NCBI RefSeq assembly: GCF_000429485.1 | Contig: NZ_AUBY01000009.1 | Span: forward strand, 1 to 64,000 | Length of the DNA: 64,000 bases | Source of the DNA: Aliagarivorans marinus DSM 23064 | Lineage (GTDB): Bacteria > Pseudomonadota > Gammaproteobacteria > Enterobacterales > Celerinatantimonadaceae | Direction: 5' to 3' | Program-made: the position numbers and the translations under genes | Notes under the pieces: model-generated | What the model saw: the letters and a program-made list of their open reading frames with translations, nothing else | Databases searched by the model: none | Told to the model about the DNA's origin: nothing | Part shown: positions 15,897 to 26,988 of the stretch, piece after piece | Position numbering within the stretch: the stretch's first letter is position 1 | Layout of the letters: each line of letters begins with the position of its first letter

Positions 15897-17006
15897 CTAC
15901 TTTTCCAGCAGGATGCGTAGCATCCGACGCAGCGGCTCGGCAGCGCCCCATAGTAGCTGATCGCCCACGGTGAACGCGGCAACGTACTCAGGACCCATGG
16001 CCAGCTTACGGATACGGCCTACCGGAATGCTCAGGGTACCGGTTACCTTGGTTGGGCTGAGTTCTTGGGCAGTGATATCACGCTCGTTGGGAATCACTTT
16101 TACCCAGTCGTTGTGCTCGGCGATGATTTTCTCGATCTCTTCCACCGCCACATCTTGCTTGAGCTTGATGGTTAGCGCTTGGCTGTGGCAGCGCATCGCA
16201 CCTACGCGAACGCAGATACCGTCGATAGGGGTTTGGTTATCAGAGGTGCCCAAGATCTTGTTGGCTTCTACCTGGGCTTTCCACTCTTCCTTGCTCTGGC
16301 CACTGGCTACTGGCACATCAATCCATGGGATCAGGCTGCCTGCCAGAGGAACGCCGAATTGGTCGGTTGGGAAGTCTTCGCTGCGCATGGTCTCGGCAAC
16401 TTTTTTGTCGATCTCCAAGATAGCAGAGGCTGGATCGGCCAGTTGCTCAGCCACTTCATCACGCAGTACGCCCATTTGTGAGATCAGCTCACGCATGTTG
16501 CGGGCACCAGCGCCAGAGGCCGCTTGGTAGGTCATTGGGCTTACCCACTCCACCAAGTCTTTCTCGAACAAACCGCCGATGGCCATCAGCAGCAGTGATA
16601 CGGTGCAGTTACCGCCGACGAAGGTCTTGCTGCCCGCGCTTAGGGCTTGATCGATGACGCCACGGTTGACTGGGTCGAGTACGATAATCGCTTCGTCTTG
16701 CATACGCAGGGCCGATGCGGCATCGATCCAGTAACCCTGCCAGCCGCTTTCACGCAGCTTAGGGTAAACGTCTTTGGTGTAGTCGCCGCCTTGGCAGGTA
16801 ATGATGGTGTCCATCTTGCTCAGGCTGGTGATGTCGAAGGCATCTTCCAATGTGGTGCTTCCCTTGCCTACATCTGGGCCAGGAATACCTACCTGAGAAG
16901 TACTGAAGAACACAGGATCGATATGAGCAAAGTCTTGCTCCTCTCGCATCCGCTGCATGAGCACGGAACCCACCATTCCGCGCCAGCCAATCAAACCTAC
17001 TTTCAT
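15897..17006 (-). CDS. asd: aspartate-semialdehyde dehydrogenase
   Basis: 369 residues, the size of E. coli Asd (367). It reduces aspartyl phosphate to aspartate semialdehyde with NADPH, the branch point to lysine/diaminopimelate, threonine and methionine. The nucleotide loop GWRGMVGS lies at 7-14, the catalytic Cys134 in GGNCTVS, and the later [14 protein letters not shown] and [16 protein letters not shown] are conserved substrate-site stretches. The start ATG is clear. It is monocistronic with a terminator just downstream. No lysine riboswitch was seen in the short leader. Confidence 0.97.
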   Translation of the reverse strand: MKVGLIGWRGMVGSVLMQRMREEQDFAHIDPVFFSTSQVGIPGPDVGKGSTTLEDAFDITSLSKMDTIITCQGGDYTKDVYPKLRESGWQGYWIDAASALRMQDEAIIVLDPVNRGVIDQALSAGSKTFVGGNCTVSLLLMAIGGLFEKDLVEWVSPMTYQAASGAGARNMRELISQMGVLRDEVAEQLADPASAILEIDKKVAETMRSEDFPTDQFGVPLAGSLIPWIDVPVASGQSKEEWKAQVEANKILGTSDNQTPIDGICVRVGAMRCHSQALTIKLKQDVAVEEIEKIIAEHNDWVKVIPNERDITAQELSPTKVTGTLSIPVGRIRKLAMGPEYVAAFTVGDQLLWGAAEPLRRMLRILLEK

Positions 17007-17159
17007 GACGACTGCTTATCCTTAAATTATGTGTGTATGCATGTTGTGTGACCTTTCAATCTACCACTGGCAACGTGGGAATTGCTAGGGGCTGGTGAAT
17101 ATTTGTGCTCGAATTTTGTGCAACTAAGCATTGCACAGCAAAAGGTCGGACATGCTGGT

Positions 17160-17507
17160 TTAAGCGCTGCGCTTGTTGGCAAAGGGCACGACCTCGGGCG
17201 AGCTGGGCTCGCCGCCATGGATTTTGACGCGGCGAGAGCGGCGCTGGCCGTTTTGATAGCGGTCGTAGTGGGCCTCATCAACCTCCATCATCTGGCAGAG
17301 TTGGTAGAAGCTGGCGTAGTCCTGGCTGGTGAAGGGGCTGTCATCGCGGGTCATCTGCCCTTCGATATAACAGCTATTGCCGTTGAAGGTGAAGCTGGCA
17401 CAGGCATCGTAGGCTTGTCCGTAGCTGGAGGCGCGGATTGCGCGCACCGCCTTTACCTCATAAATCCAATCGCCAATCTGAATACGTCTTATGGTCGGTA
17501 GTTGCAT
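17160..17507 (-). CDS. small hypothetical protein
   Basis: 115 residues, no signal peptide or membrane segment. The N-terminal half (QLPTIRRIQIGDWIYEVKAVRAIRASSYGQAYDACASF) looks like a beta-rich fold with two Cys, and the C-terminal 35 residues are basic and Ser/Arg-rich. I do not recognise the family. It starts from a clear ATG and is longer than its overlapping frames; codon use is like its neighbours. It faces asd's start region with 153 bases between. Confidence 0.5.
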   Translation of the reverse strand: MQLPTIRRIQIGDWIYEVKAVRAIRASSYGQAYDACASFTFNGNSCYIEGQMTRDDSPFTSQDYASFYQLCQMMEVDEAHYDRYQNGQRRSRRVKIHGGEPSSPEVVPFANKRSA

Positions 17508-17879
17508 AGTGCCTCATCCATGAATCGAAAGTGTTATTGCAGTGGCTGAGCTAATACAGACTTCATGCCAAAAGAAAATAGTCATTTAAAACAGTTGGTT
17601 AGTGAGTGAGTCTTGGTTTGGTTGTCGTTAAATAGCGACAGTGGCAATAGGGAGAATGCGCCAGCAAGCAGTGAAACAGGGTTTACAAGGTCGGGCGAAA
17701 TATTTTTCTTGTTAAATATCATGTTGGTACGAGGTAATTGGCGACGGGCAGCGGTTGTCGCCAACTGGCAACAGTGGGGTTTTGCGCGGCGCTCTGGCAT
17801 GATGATGCGTTGTCTGTCCAGCGTAGCTATTGAGTCCTCACTGTATACAGACCTATTGATAAATGGAGTTATCTCGCCT
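17508..17879. other. 372-base region upstream of glrK, no gene seen
   Basis: The frame of glrK stays open back to 17613, but the extra residues look random and a GTG at 17880 gives a protein of normal GlrK length. I found no GlmY-like small RNA, unlike in enterobacteria where glmY precedes glrK. I also found no clean -24/-12 motif. Probably holds the glrK promoter. Confidence 0.5.
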
Positions 17880-19292
17880 GTGTTGCCAAGACACTATATT
17901 AGACAGTGGATGTCTATCCGCCACCTGAGCTTTGTCGCGCTGGCGATCCTTGGGGTGCCGCTACTGGTTAGCCTAAGCCTGAGTCTGCGCCACGTTGAGC
18001 TGCTCTCGCAGCAAGCGCATAGCTTGGTGGCACAGGCCAGTGATGGCAGCCAGCTACGTAAGCAGCTACAACAGCAGCTGGATACCCTTGAGCGAACCAG
18101 CAAGCAAGCGGTGGTGCTGCGTGACCCACAGGCAGACCAACGAGTCGATAGCCTGTTGGGCGAATGGCACCAGTGGCGACTCTCTCAAACTATCGCGCTG
18201 CCAGAGTTTGCCGAACTCAAGCAGTTTCAAGCTCGCTTTGAGCTGGCCCGTGAGCAACAGCAACTACCGCCGTTGAACGACTACTTCGTTAGCATCAACA
18301 ATGCCCTGCTACTGTGGGAGCAACAGCAGCAGCAAGACTTGTTGCTCGGCGCCAGTGAGTTCGACCTGTTTCGCCAGCAAGCGCGCAAGGGCATCTTAAT
18401 CAGTCTGGCCAGTCTGCCCTTGGCGGCGGTTGTGGCTTTTTTGCTGATGTGGGGCACCACCCGGCCACTTACCCTGATGCAACAGCAGATCACCAAGCTA
18501 AAACGCCACGGCCTCGGCCAACCGATCAAGGTCAAGGGCTTGTGCGAGCTGGTGGAGATCGCCGAGGCCTTGGACGATATGCGGCTAAGGCTTCTACAAA
18601 TTGAACAGCAGCGTAGCGACTACCTGCGCCACCTCTCCCATGCACTGAAAACCCCGCTGGCAGCCATCCGCGAGGGCAATGCACTGCTCAGCGACGACAG
18701 CATTGGCAGCCTTAGCCCGCAGCAGCGCGAACTCACCCATATCCTCGATGACAGCAGCCTGCGGCTGCAGCAGCTTATCGAGCGGCTGCTGGACTTCAAC
18801 CATCTACTGGCAGCCCCGCGCCACCGTGAGCAGCGGGTGAATCTAGCCGAGTTAGTGCCCAAGGTGCTGCTAAATCACCGTCCGTCCATCCTTAGCCGCG
18901 GGCTGATTGTTGAGGACTTGGCCTTGGAGCATGAGCTGTTTAGCGAAAGTGAGTCCTTGCAGGTGATTATCGACAACCTGATCTCCAATGCGGTGAAGTT
19001 CTCCCCCGCGGGTGGCTGTATTCAGCTGAGTTTGGTGACTGAACATGGCCATTGGGCACTGCGGGTGGACGATCAAGGGCCGGGCATCGATGAGCTGCAG
19101 CAGGCGCGGGTGTTTGAAGCCTTCTATCAGGGCGATGCGGTGGCCAGTGCCTCGGTTAAGGGCTCAGGCTTGGGACTGGCAATTGCCGGCGAGCTGGCCA
19201 AGCGACTGGGCTTGGTGCTCAGTTACCAGCGCCTAGAGCAGGGTAGCCGTTTTCAACTCAGTGGTTTTGAGGAGGCGGCTGATGTGGCATAG
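17880..19292 (+). CDS. glrK: sensor histidine kinase GlrK (QseE)
   Basis: 470 residues from GTG 17880, against 475 in E. coli; ATG 17910 is the alternative. A first membrane helix near 15-35, a periplasmic helical domain, a second helix near 165-185, then HAMP. The phosphoacceptor His is His254 in RHLSHALKTPLAAIREG, followed by N, G1 and G2 boxes (NLISNAVKFSP, DDQGPGID, GSGLGLAIA). It phosphorylates GlrR. It overlaps qseG by 11 bases, forming glrK-qseG-glrR as in enterobacteria and Vibrio. The system answers envelope stress there. Confidence 0.9.
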   Translation: MLPRHYIRQWMSIRHLSFVALAILGVPLLVSLSLSLRHVELLSQQAHSLVAQASDGSQLRKQLQQQLDTLERTSKQAVVLRDPQADQRVDSLLGEWHQWRLSQTIALPEFAELKQFQARFELAREQQQLPPLNDYFVSINNALLLWEQQQQQDLLLGASEFDLFRQQARKGILISLASLPLAAVVAFLLMWGTTRPLTLMQQQITKLKRHGLGQPIKVKGLCELVEIAEALDDMRLRLLQIEQQRSDYLRHLSHALKTPLAAIREGNALLSDDSIGSLSPQQRELTHILDDSSLRLQQLIERLLDFNHLLAAPRHREQRVNLAELVPKVLLNHRPSILSRGLIVEDLALEHELFSESESLQVIIDNLISNAVKFSPAGGCIQLSLVTEHGHWALRVDDQGPGIDELQQARVFEAFYQGDAVASASVKGSGLGLAIAGELAKRLGLVLSYQRLEQGSRFQLSGFEEAADVA

Positions 19293-19765
19293 CCGTTTAA
19301 TGATTATGGGCGCGTTGCTGCTCGCTGGCTGTAGCCAACAGCTACAGGAGCCAGCCCCCACCGTGGAGGTGTTGCACGATGGCCCTCAGCAACATGCTAC
19401 CCCCTTACTCGATTACTACCTGCAGCTAGAAGCGATGAGCATCGCCGAGCTGGAGTTGGAATGGCAGCGACTATCGTGCGATGACTGCCCGAGTCTCCAG
19501 CCGCAGCGCGCCCTGTTTATCGCCTACCGCCGCTCGCCGGTGAAAAACCCCCATCGTGCCAACAAGCTGATAAAAAGTCTGCTGGAACAACCCCTAGCGC
19601 CGGAACAAGGCGCCATGCTGCTGGCGCTACAGGCCCAACTCGATGACACCTTGTATTGGTATGAGCGCTACCTGGAGCAGCAGCACTTGGCCGAGCAACA
19701 ACAGCAGGATAACCAGCAGCTACGCGAACAGCTCCAGCAACTTCAACAGATAGAGCAACAGATCC

Positions 19766-19791
<26 letters not shown>
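19282..19791 (+). CDS. qseG: QseG-like lipoprotein
   Basis: 169 residues from ATG 19282, which has AGGAGG just upstream. The signal ends in the lipobox LLAGC with Cys near residue 16. The C-terminal third is Gln-rich coiled coil (QLREQLQQLQQIEQQ). In E. coli QseG is an outer-membrane lipoprotein that activates GlrK; the position between glrK and glrR and the shared fold point to the same role. Overlaps glrK by 11 and glrR by 26 bases. Confidence 0.8.
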
Positions 19792-21118
<1,327 letters not shown>

Positions 21119-21134
21119 CCTGCCTAGCACACCG

Positions 21135-23033
21135 TTAGATCAGCTGACGCTGGTGGGCCAGCTGGTCGGCAATCTCGTTCAGGCTGGCCGGGTCGTCGAT
21201 GGTCGAGGGTACGCTGTAGTCCTCGCCTTCTGCCAGCTGGCGTAGGGTACGCCGCAAGATTTTGCCGGAGCGGGTTTTCGGTAGTCGCTGCACCACGGTG
21301 GCCTGATTAAAGCAGGCAATCGGCCCTATCTCTGCGCGCACCTTGGCAATCAGCTCCTGCTCCAACTGGGCGCTGTCCATGTTTACCCCGTCTTTGACTA
21401 CCACCAAGGCGAAGGGGATCTGACCCTTGAGTTCGTCGTGACAGCCAATCACCGCACACTCGGCCACCGCAGCGTGCGCGCCGACCACCTCTTCCATCTC
21501 ACCGGTGGACAAGCGATGCCCTGCCACATTGATCACGTCATCGATGCGACCCATCACGAACAGGTAGCCATCGTCGTCGATATAGCCGCCATCGCCACTG
21601 ACATAGTAGCCGGGGAACTGGCGCAGATAGGCCGACTCAAAGCGTGCGTGATCGCCCCATACCGTGGGCAGGCAGCTTGGCGGCAGCGGCAGCTTGATGG
21701 CGATAAAGCCTTGCTGGTTGGGCTCGCAAGGCTGGCCGCTTTCATCGAGGATTTCCACCTGAAAGCCGGGCATGGGCTTGGTGGCGCTGCCGGGCTTCAC
21801 TGCGAAGCGCTCCAGCCCTAGCGGGTTGCTGGCGATCGCCCAGCCGGTTTCGGTTTGCCACCAGTGGTCGGTGACCGGTTTGGCGGTGTGTTGTTCGGTC
21901 CACTCGAGGGTCGGTGGGTCGAGGCGCTCGCCCGCCATAAAGATCTCTTGCAGGCAGCTGATGTCATAGCCTTGCAGCGCCTCGGCATTGGGGTCTTCTT
22001 TCTTGATCGCCCGAAAGGCGGTGGGGGCGGCGAACAGCACCTTCACCTGATACTCCTCGGTCACCCGCCAGAACGCGCCGGCATCTGGAGTACGCACCGG
22101 CTTGCCCTCGTACAAGATGGTGCTACAACCTGCCAGTAAGGGCGCATAAACGATATAGGAGTGGCCCACCACCCAGCCCACATCAGAGGCCGCCCAAAAC
22201 ACCTCGCCGGGCTGCATGTTGTAGACCGCCTGCATCGAGTAGTGCATGGCGACCGCATGGCCGCCGTTATCGCGCACCACGCCCTTGGGTTTGCCGGTGG
22301 TGCCGGAGGTATACAGGATATACAGCGGATCGGTGGCATTGACTGGGGTGCAGGGCGCCGGTTCGCTTTGTGCCAGCAGGGCCCGCCAGTCGAGGAATTG
22401 GCTGTCGAACTTAGCCGGGTGCTCCGGGCGCTGCCAAACCACCACCGGTAACTCAGGCAAGCTTGAAAGCTTGAGTGCCTGTTCGACCAAGGGCTGGTAG
22501 GGCAGCAACTTGCAGATCTCGATACCGCAGGAGGCGGTCAGGATCAGCTTGGGCTGGGCGTCATCGATGCGCACCGCCAGCTCTTGGGCAGCGAAGCCGC
22601 CGAACACCACCGAGTGGATTGCCCCCAGCCGGGCGCAGGCCAGCATAGCGATTGCCGCTTGGGCAATCATCGGCATGTAGATCACCACCCGGTCACCTTT
22701 GGTAACGCCTTGGGCGGCCAGCATCCCGGCGCAGAGCGCCACTTCATCGCGTAGCTGCAGGTAGCTGTATTGCTGTTTGGTGTCGGTGACTGGCGAGTCG
22801 TAGTAGAGGGCCACTTGCTCGCCGCGGCCCTGCTCAATGTGGTAGTCGAGCGCCATATAGGCGGTGTTCATCTGGCCATCGGCAAACCAGCGCTGTTGGC
22901 CGGATGCTGGGTTATCACCATCTTCGCTCAGGCCCTGAGTGGGCATTTGATACCACGGGAGTTTGGCGGCCTGCTCTAGCCAGAAGCCTTGGGGATCGTT
23001 AGTCGACTGCTGTTTCTGTGTTGCGTAGCTCAT
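21135..23033 (-). CDS. prpE: propionate--CoA ligase
   Basis: 632 residues, the length of PrpE. It activates propionate with ATP and CoA to propionyl-CoA, the entry to the methylcitrate cycle. Seen: adenylation core YTSGTTGKPKG (P-loop), GWVVGHSYI, FMAGERLDPPTLEW, YVSGDGGYIDDDGYLFVMGRIDD, and the C-terminal catalytic Lys in TRSGKILRR. It is the last gene of the prp cluster, 64 bases after prpF, and distinguished from acetate synthetase (Acs) by context. Confidence 0.93.
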   Translation of the reverse strand: MSYATQKQQSTNDPQGFWLEQAAKLPWYQMPTQGLSEDGDNPASGQQRWFADGQMNTAYMALDYHIEQGRGEQVALYYDSPVTDTKQQYSYLQLRDEVALCAGMLAAQGVTKGDRVVIYMPMIAQAAIAMLACARLGAIHSVVFGGFAAQELAVRIDDAQPKLILTASCGIEICKLLPYQPLVEQALKLSSLPELPVVVWQRPEHPAKFDSQFLDWRALLAQSEPAPCTPVNATDPLYILYTSGTTGKPKGVVRDNGGHAVAMHYSMQAVYNMQPGEVFWAASDVGWVVGHSYIVYAPLLAGCSTILYEGKPVRTPDAGAFWRVTEEYQVKVLFAAPTAFRAIKKEDPNAEALQGYDISCLQEIFMAGERLDPPTLEWTEQHTAKPVTDHWWQTETGWAIASNPLGLERFAVKPGSATKPMPGFQVEILDESGQPCEPNQQGFIAIKLPLPPSCLPTVWGDHARFESAYLRQFPGYYVSGDGGYIDDDGYLFVMGRIDDVINVAGHRLSTGEMEEVVGAHAAVAECAVIGCHDELKGQIPFALVVVKDGVNMDSAQLEQELIAKVRAEIGPIACFNQATVVQRLPKTRSGKILRRTLRQLAEGEDYSVPSTIDDPASLNEIADQLAHQRQLI

Positions 23034-23097
23034 TTGTTGATTCCTTGTCTTAGCCTTGTACAGGCATAGCCGGTAGTCGCTGAGTCAGTTAGCTGCG

Positions 23098-24270
23098 TTA
23101 AAAGGCTGGCGATAGGCTTGGGATATGCACCCAGCCGTCCATGAGTACCCGTGCGCTGCGACTCATTACCACCTTGTCGATCTGCCACTGGCCATCTTGC
23201 TCACTGGCCTTAGCCCCCACTGTCAGGGTTCCTGACGGGTGGCCAAAGCAAAGCCTTGTCTTACTGGTGCCACCGGCGGCGCGACTGACTAGCGTGCCCG
23301 GCACGGCGGCGGCGGAGGCGATAGCCACTGCAGCGGTGCCCATCATGGCGTGGTGCAGTTGCCCCATCGACATGGCGCGTACCACCAAATCAATGTCTTG
23401 CTTAGCTATCTCTCGACCGCTGGAACTTTGGTAGCTGGTTGCCGGAGCAACCCAGGCAATCTTGGGGGTATGCTGGCGCGCTTTGGCTTGGCTGAGATCG
23501 TCGATTAGTCCCATCGCCAGCGCGCCGTGAGCGCGGACCTTCTCGAGCTTCTCCAGCAGCGCAGGCTGGCTATTTACCTCGGCCTGGCTTTCACAACCGG
23601 TCAGTCCCAGCTCGCTGGCATTGAGGAACAGGGTGGGGATCCCGGCGTTGATATAGCTGACGTTAAAGCTGCCTAGCTCCGGTACGCTGAGGTCGTCAAC
23701 CACCCGCCCGGTGGGCAGCAGCGCTCTGTCCACCGGGTCGATAAAGCTCACCTCAATCTCGGCGGCGGCGAAGGCCACCCCATCGAGATAGAAATCGCCC
23801 GCTTCCTCGACCTCGCCCTCGCAGACTGGGATCTGCGCCTCAATGGTCTTCTCGATATTGCACTGCCAGATCCGCACCCGGCTGTGGCCGTTGTCAGGTA
23901 GCTGCTGCCTGTCTATCAGTCCTCGGCGGATGGCGAAGGCCCCCACTGCGGCGCTTAGGTTGCCGCAGTTGCCGGTCCAGTCGACAAAAGGCCGGTCGAT
24001 GGCCACCTGGCCAAACAGGTAGTCAATATCATGGTCGGGTCGGTCGCTTTTGCTCACTAGCACCACCTTGCTGGTGCTGGAGCTGCCACCGCCCATGCCG
24101 TCGATGTGCTTGCCGTAGGGGTCTGGGCTGCCAATCACCCGCAGCAGCAGGGCATCGCGCTCGGGGCCGGGCTGACGGGCCGCCAGCGGCAGGTCGTCGA
24201 GACTAAAGAACACACCTTTGGAGGTGCCGCCACGCATATAGGTGGCGGGTATTCGTAGCTGCTTACTCAT
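23098..24270 (-). CDS. prpF: 2-methylaconitate cis-trans isomerase
   Basis: 390 residues from ATG 24270; the frame runs further upstream but that part lies inside acnD. PrpF (Shewanella) converts the product of AcnD into cis-2-methylaconitate so that the cycle can go on. Motifs: IPATYMRGGTSKGVFF at the N-terminus, DGMGGGSSSTSKVVLVSK and NCGNLSAAVG with the catalytic Cys. The C-terminal half holds HAMMGTAAVAIASAAAVPGT. Overlaps the stop of acnD by 8 bases, so the two are coupled. Confidence 0.95.
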   Translation of the reverse strand: MSKQLRIPATYMRGGTSKGVFFSLDDLPLAARQPGPERDALLLRVIGSPDPYGKHIDGMGGGSSSTSKVVLVSKSDRPDHDIDYLFGQVAIDRPFVDWTGNCGNLSAAVGAFAIRRGLIDRQQLPDNGHSRVRIWQCNIEKTIEAQIPVCEGEVEEAGDFYLDGVAFAAAEIEVSFIDPVDRALLPTGRVVDDLSVPELGSFNVSYINAGIPTLFLNASELGLTGCESQAEVNSQPALLEKLEKVRAHGALAMGLIDDLSQAKARQHTPKIAWVAPATSYQSSSGREIAKQDIDLVVRAMSMGQLHHAMMGTAAVAIASAAAVPGTLVSRAAGGTSKTRLCFGHPSGTLTVGAKASEQDGQWQIDKVVMSRSARVLMDGWVHIPSLSPAF

Positions 24271-26938
24271 GAGTCGCCTCCTGTTGTTGGGTTGACCGTG
24301 GAGCTGAGCGTTTGTCTGAGGGCTGCTGGCCTTCCAGGAAGTCTTGGGCAAAGCGCTGCAACACCCCGCCAGCTTGATAGACCTCGACCTCTTCGGCGGT
24401 GTCTAGCCGGGAGTTCACGTTGATCAATACGCGCTGGCCACTGCTGCGCTCAATCAATAACTGCAGCTCGGCGCCAGGGGCCAGATCGCCGGTCACCGAG
24501 AACAGCTCGCTGCCATCCAAGGCCAAATCGTGGCGGCTAACCCCTTCGGGTAGCTCAAGCGGCAGCACTCCCATGCCAATAAGGTTGGTGCGATGAATGC
24601 GCTCGAAGCCTTCGGCGACTATCACCTCCACCCCCGCTAGACGCACGCCTTTGGCGGCCCAGTCGCGCGAGGAGCCCTGGCCGTAGTCGCCGCCGGCGAC
24701 GATGATCAGCGGCTGTTGCTGCTGCATATAGTGCTCGATGGCTTCCCACATCCGGCTTACTCGTCCTTCGGGTTCGATGCGTGCCAGCGAGCCTTGTACC
24801 ACCTCACCTTGCTCATCGCGGACCATCTCGTTGAGCAGTTTCGGGTTGGCGAAGGTGGCGCGCTGGGCGGTCAGGTGATCGCCGCGGTGGGTGGCGTAGG
24901 AGTTAAAGTCGGCCTCCTCCAGACCCATCTTGGCCAGATACTCGCCGGCGGCGCTGTCGGCCAAGATCGCATTCGACGGTGAGAGGTGATCGGTGGTGAT
25001 GTTATCGCCCAGCAGTGCCAAGGGGCGCATCTTGCTTAGGCTGCGCGGCTTGGCTAACGCGCCTTCCCAATAGGGCGGACGGCGGATATAGGTGCTTTGT
25101 TCGCGCCATTGATAGAGTGGGTTGGCGCGCTCGCCATAATCCACTTTCACATCGAGCGGCTTGTTAAACAGCGGCTGATATACCGCATTGAACTGGCTGG
25201 GCTTAACAAAGCGCGCTACGTAGTCGTCGATCTCGGCATCGCTCGGCCACAGATCGCTCAAGCGCACTGGCTTATCGGCACTGTCATGGCCGAGTACATC
25301 TTGCTCGATATCGAAGCGCATCGAGCCGGCCAGTGCATAGGCCACCACTAGCGGCGGCGAGGCCAGGAAGGCCTGCTTGGCATAGGGGTGGATGCGGCCG
25401 TCGAAGTTGCGGTTCCCCGAGAGCACCGCGGTGGTATACAGATCGCGCTCGACGATTTCTTTTTGAATCACCGGGTCGAGGGCACCACTCATGCCGTTAC
25501 AGGTGGTGCAGGCAAAGCCGACGATGCCAAAGCCCAACTGCTCAAGCTCGCTAAGCAAGCCCGCTTCCTGCAGGTAGCTTTGTACCACCTTCGAGCCGGG
25601 TGCCAGCGAGGTTTTCACCCAGGGCTTGCGATTTAGCCCCAACTGGTTGGCCTTGCGTGCCAGCAGTCCGGCGGCAATCAGATTGCGCGGGTTGCTGGTA
25701 TTGGTACAGCTGGTGATGGCGGCGATGATAATGGCGGCATCGGGCAGCTGGCCGGCGGCTTCTTGCGCTTGTACCTTGCTAAGGTCTTGGGCGATACCGC
25801 GCTCGGCCAAGGCCTTGGTGGGCAGGCGGCGGTGCGGGTTAGAGGGGCCTGCCAGGTTGCGCTCCACACTGGAGAGATCAAACTCTAGCAGCCGTGGATA
25901 GCGCGCCTCGCTGAGCTGCTCAGCCCACAGGCCATTGGCCTTGGCATAGCGCTCAACCAACTCAACCTGCTGTGGCTCGCGGCCGGTGAGGGTCAGGTAA
26001 TCCAAGGTCTGCTGGTCGATGTAGAACAGCCCGGCGGTGGCGCCGTACTCTGGGGTCATGTTGGAGATGGTGGCGCGATCGCCAATGCTCAGTGAGCGGG
26101 TGCCTTCGCCGAAAAACTCCAGATAGGCCGACACCACCCGCTGCTCGCGCAAGAACTCGGTGAGAGCCAGCACGATATCGGTGGCGGTAATGCCGCTTTG
26201 CCGCTGGCCGCTGAGTTTGACCCCAACGATCTCCGGCAGGCGCATCATCGAGGCGCGCCCGAGCATCACATTCTCCGCTTCCAGTCCGCCGACCCCGATG
26301 GCCAGCACCCCGAGCGCGTCGACGTGGGGGGTGTGGCTGTCGGTGCCGACGCAGGAGTCGGGGAAGGCCACGCCGTGTTGCACCTGCACCACCGGCGACA
26401 TCTTCTCCAGGTTAATCTGATGCATGATGCCGTTGCCGGCTGGGATCACGTCGACGTTGTCGAAGGCCTGTTTACACCAATTGATAAAGTGGAAACGGTC
26501 GGCGTTACGCCGCTCTTCAATCTGGCGGTTGCGCTCGAAGGCATTGGGGTCAAAGCCGCCATGCTCCACCGCCAGCGAGTGATCGACGATTAGCTGGGTG
26601 GGCACCACTGGGTTGACCTGGGCCGGATCGCCGCCTTGTTCGGCAATCGCATCACGCAGCCCGGCCAAGTCGACCAAGGCGGTTTGGCCGAGGATGTCGT
26701 GACAGACCACCCGCGCCGGATACCACGGAAAATCCTGTTGCTGTTGGCCATGGATGATCTGCAGCAGGCTCTGCTCTAGCTGATCGGGCGGGCAGCGCCG
26801 CAGCAGGTTTTCCACCAAGATGCGGCTGGTGTAAGGCAGCTGTTGGTAGCTGCCGGGCACCAGCGCATTGACTGCGCTGGCACCATCAAAGTAGTCGAGA
26901 TCGGTGCCAGCGAGTGGCACCCGATAAGCACTGTTCAT
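24263..26938 (-). CDS. acnD: Fe/S-dependent 2-methylcitrate dehydratase
   Basis: 891 residues. An aconitase-family enzyme that dehydrates 2-methylcitrate. The cluster Cys residues are seen in ITSCTNTSNP and FACTTCNGMSG, and the swivel domain holds GSSRDWAAKG and GMGVLPLELPEG. It stands in place of PrpD and needs PrpF, which is the next gene: this acnD/prpF pair is the form found in Shewanella and Vibrio. Its start is 50 bases after the prpC stop. Confidence 0.95.
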   Translation of the reverse strand: MNSAYRVPLAGTDLDYFDGASAVNALVPGSYQQLPYTSRILVENLLRRCPPDQLEQSLLQIIHGQQQQDFPWYPARVVCHDILGQTALVDLAGLRDAIAEQGGDPAQVNPVVPTQLIVDHSLAVEHGGFDPNAFERNRQIEERRNADRFHFINWCKQAFDNVDVIPAGNGIMHQINLEKMSPVVQVQHGVAFPDSCVGTDSHTPHVDALGVLAIGVGGLEAENVMLGRASMMRLPEIVGVKLSGQRQSGITATDIVLALTEFLREQRVVSAYLEFFGEGTRSLSIGDRATISNMTPEYGATAGLFYIDQQTLDYLTLTGREPQQVELVERYAKANGLWAEQLSEARYPRLLEFDLSSVERNLAGPSNPHRRLPTKALAERGIAQDLSKVQAQEAAGQLPDAAIIIAAITSCTNTSNPRNLIAAGLLARKANQLGLNRKPWVKTSLAPGSKVVQSYLQEAGLLSELEQLGFGIVGFACTTCNGMSGALDPVIQKEIVERDLYTTAVLSGNRNFDGRIHPYAKQAFLASPPLVVAYALAGSMRFDIEQDVLGHDSADKPVRLSDLWPSDAEIDDYVARFVKPSQFNAVYQPLFNKPLDVKVDYGERANPLYQWREQSTYIRRPPYWEGALAKPRSLSKMRPLALLGDNITTDHLSPSNAILADSAAGEYLAKMGLEEADFNSYATHRGDHLTAQRATFANPKLLNEMVRDEQGEVVQGSLARIEPEGRVSRMWEAIEHYMQQQQPLIIVAGGDYGQGSSRDWAAKGVRLAGVEVIVAEGFERIHRTNLIGMGVLPLELPEGVSRHDLALDGSELFSVTGDLAPGAELQLLIERSSGQRVLINVNSRLDTAEEVEVYQAGGVLQRFAQDFLEGQQPSDKRSAPRSTQQQEATHE

Positions 26939-26988
26939 AAAGGCTCTCCCTGTTTGCCTCTGCTTTGCCGTTTGTGCAGCGGCGGGGC

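Noticed and set aside
17613-17879. N-terminal extension of glrK
   Set aside because: The extra 89 residues look like random frame; start at 17880 gives the known length of GlrK.
24271-24351. N-terminal extension of prpF
   Set aside because: It overlaps the acnD reading frame and has no family similarity.
26198-26593. Long plus-strand frame inside acnD
   Set aside because: Antisense shadow of a strongly conserved enzyme gene.
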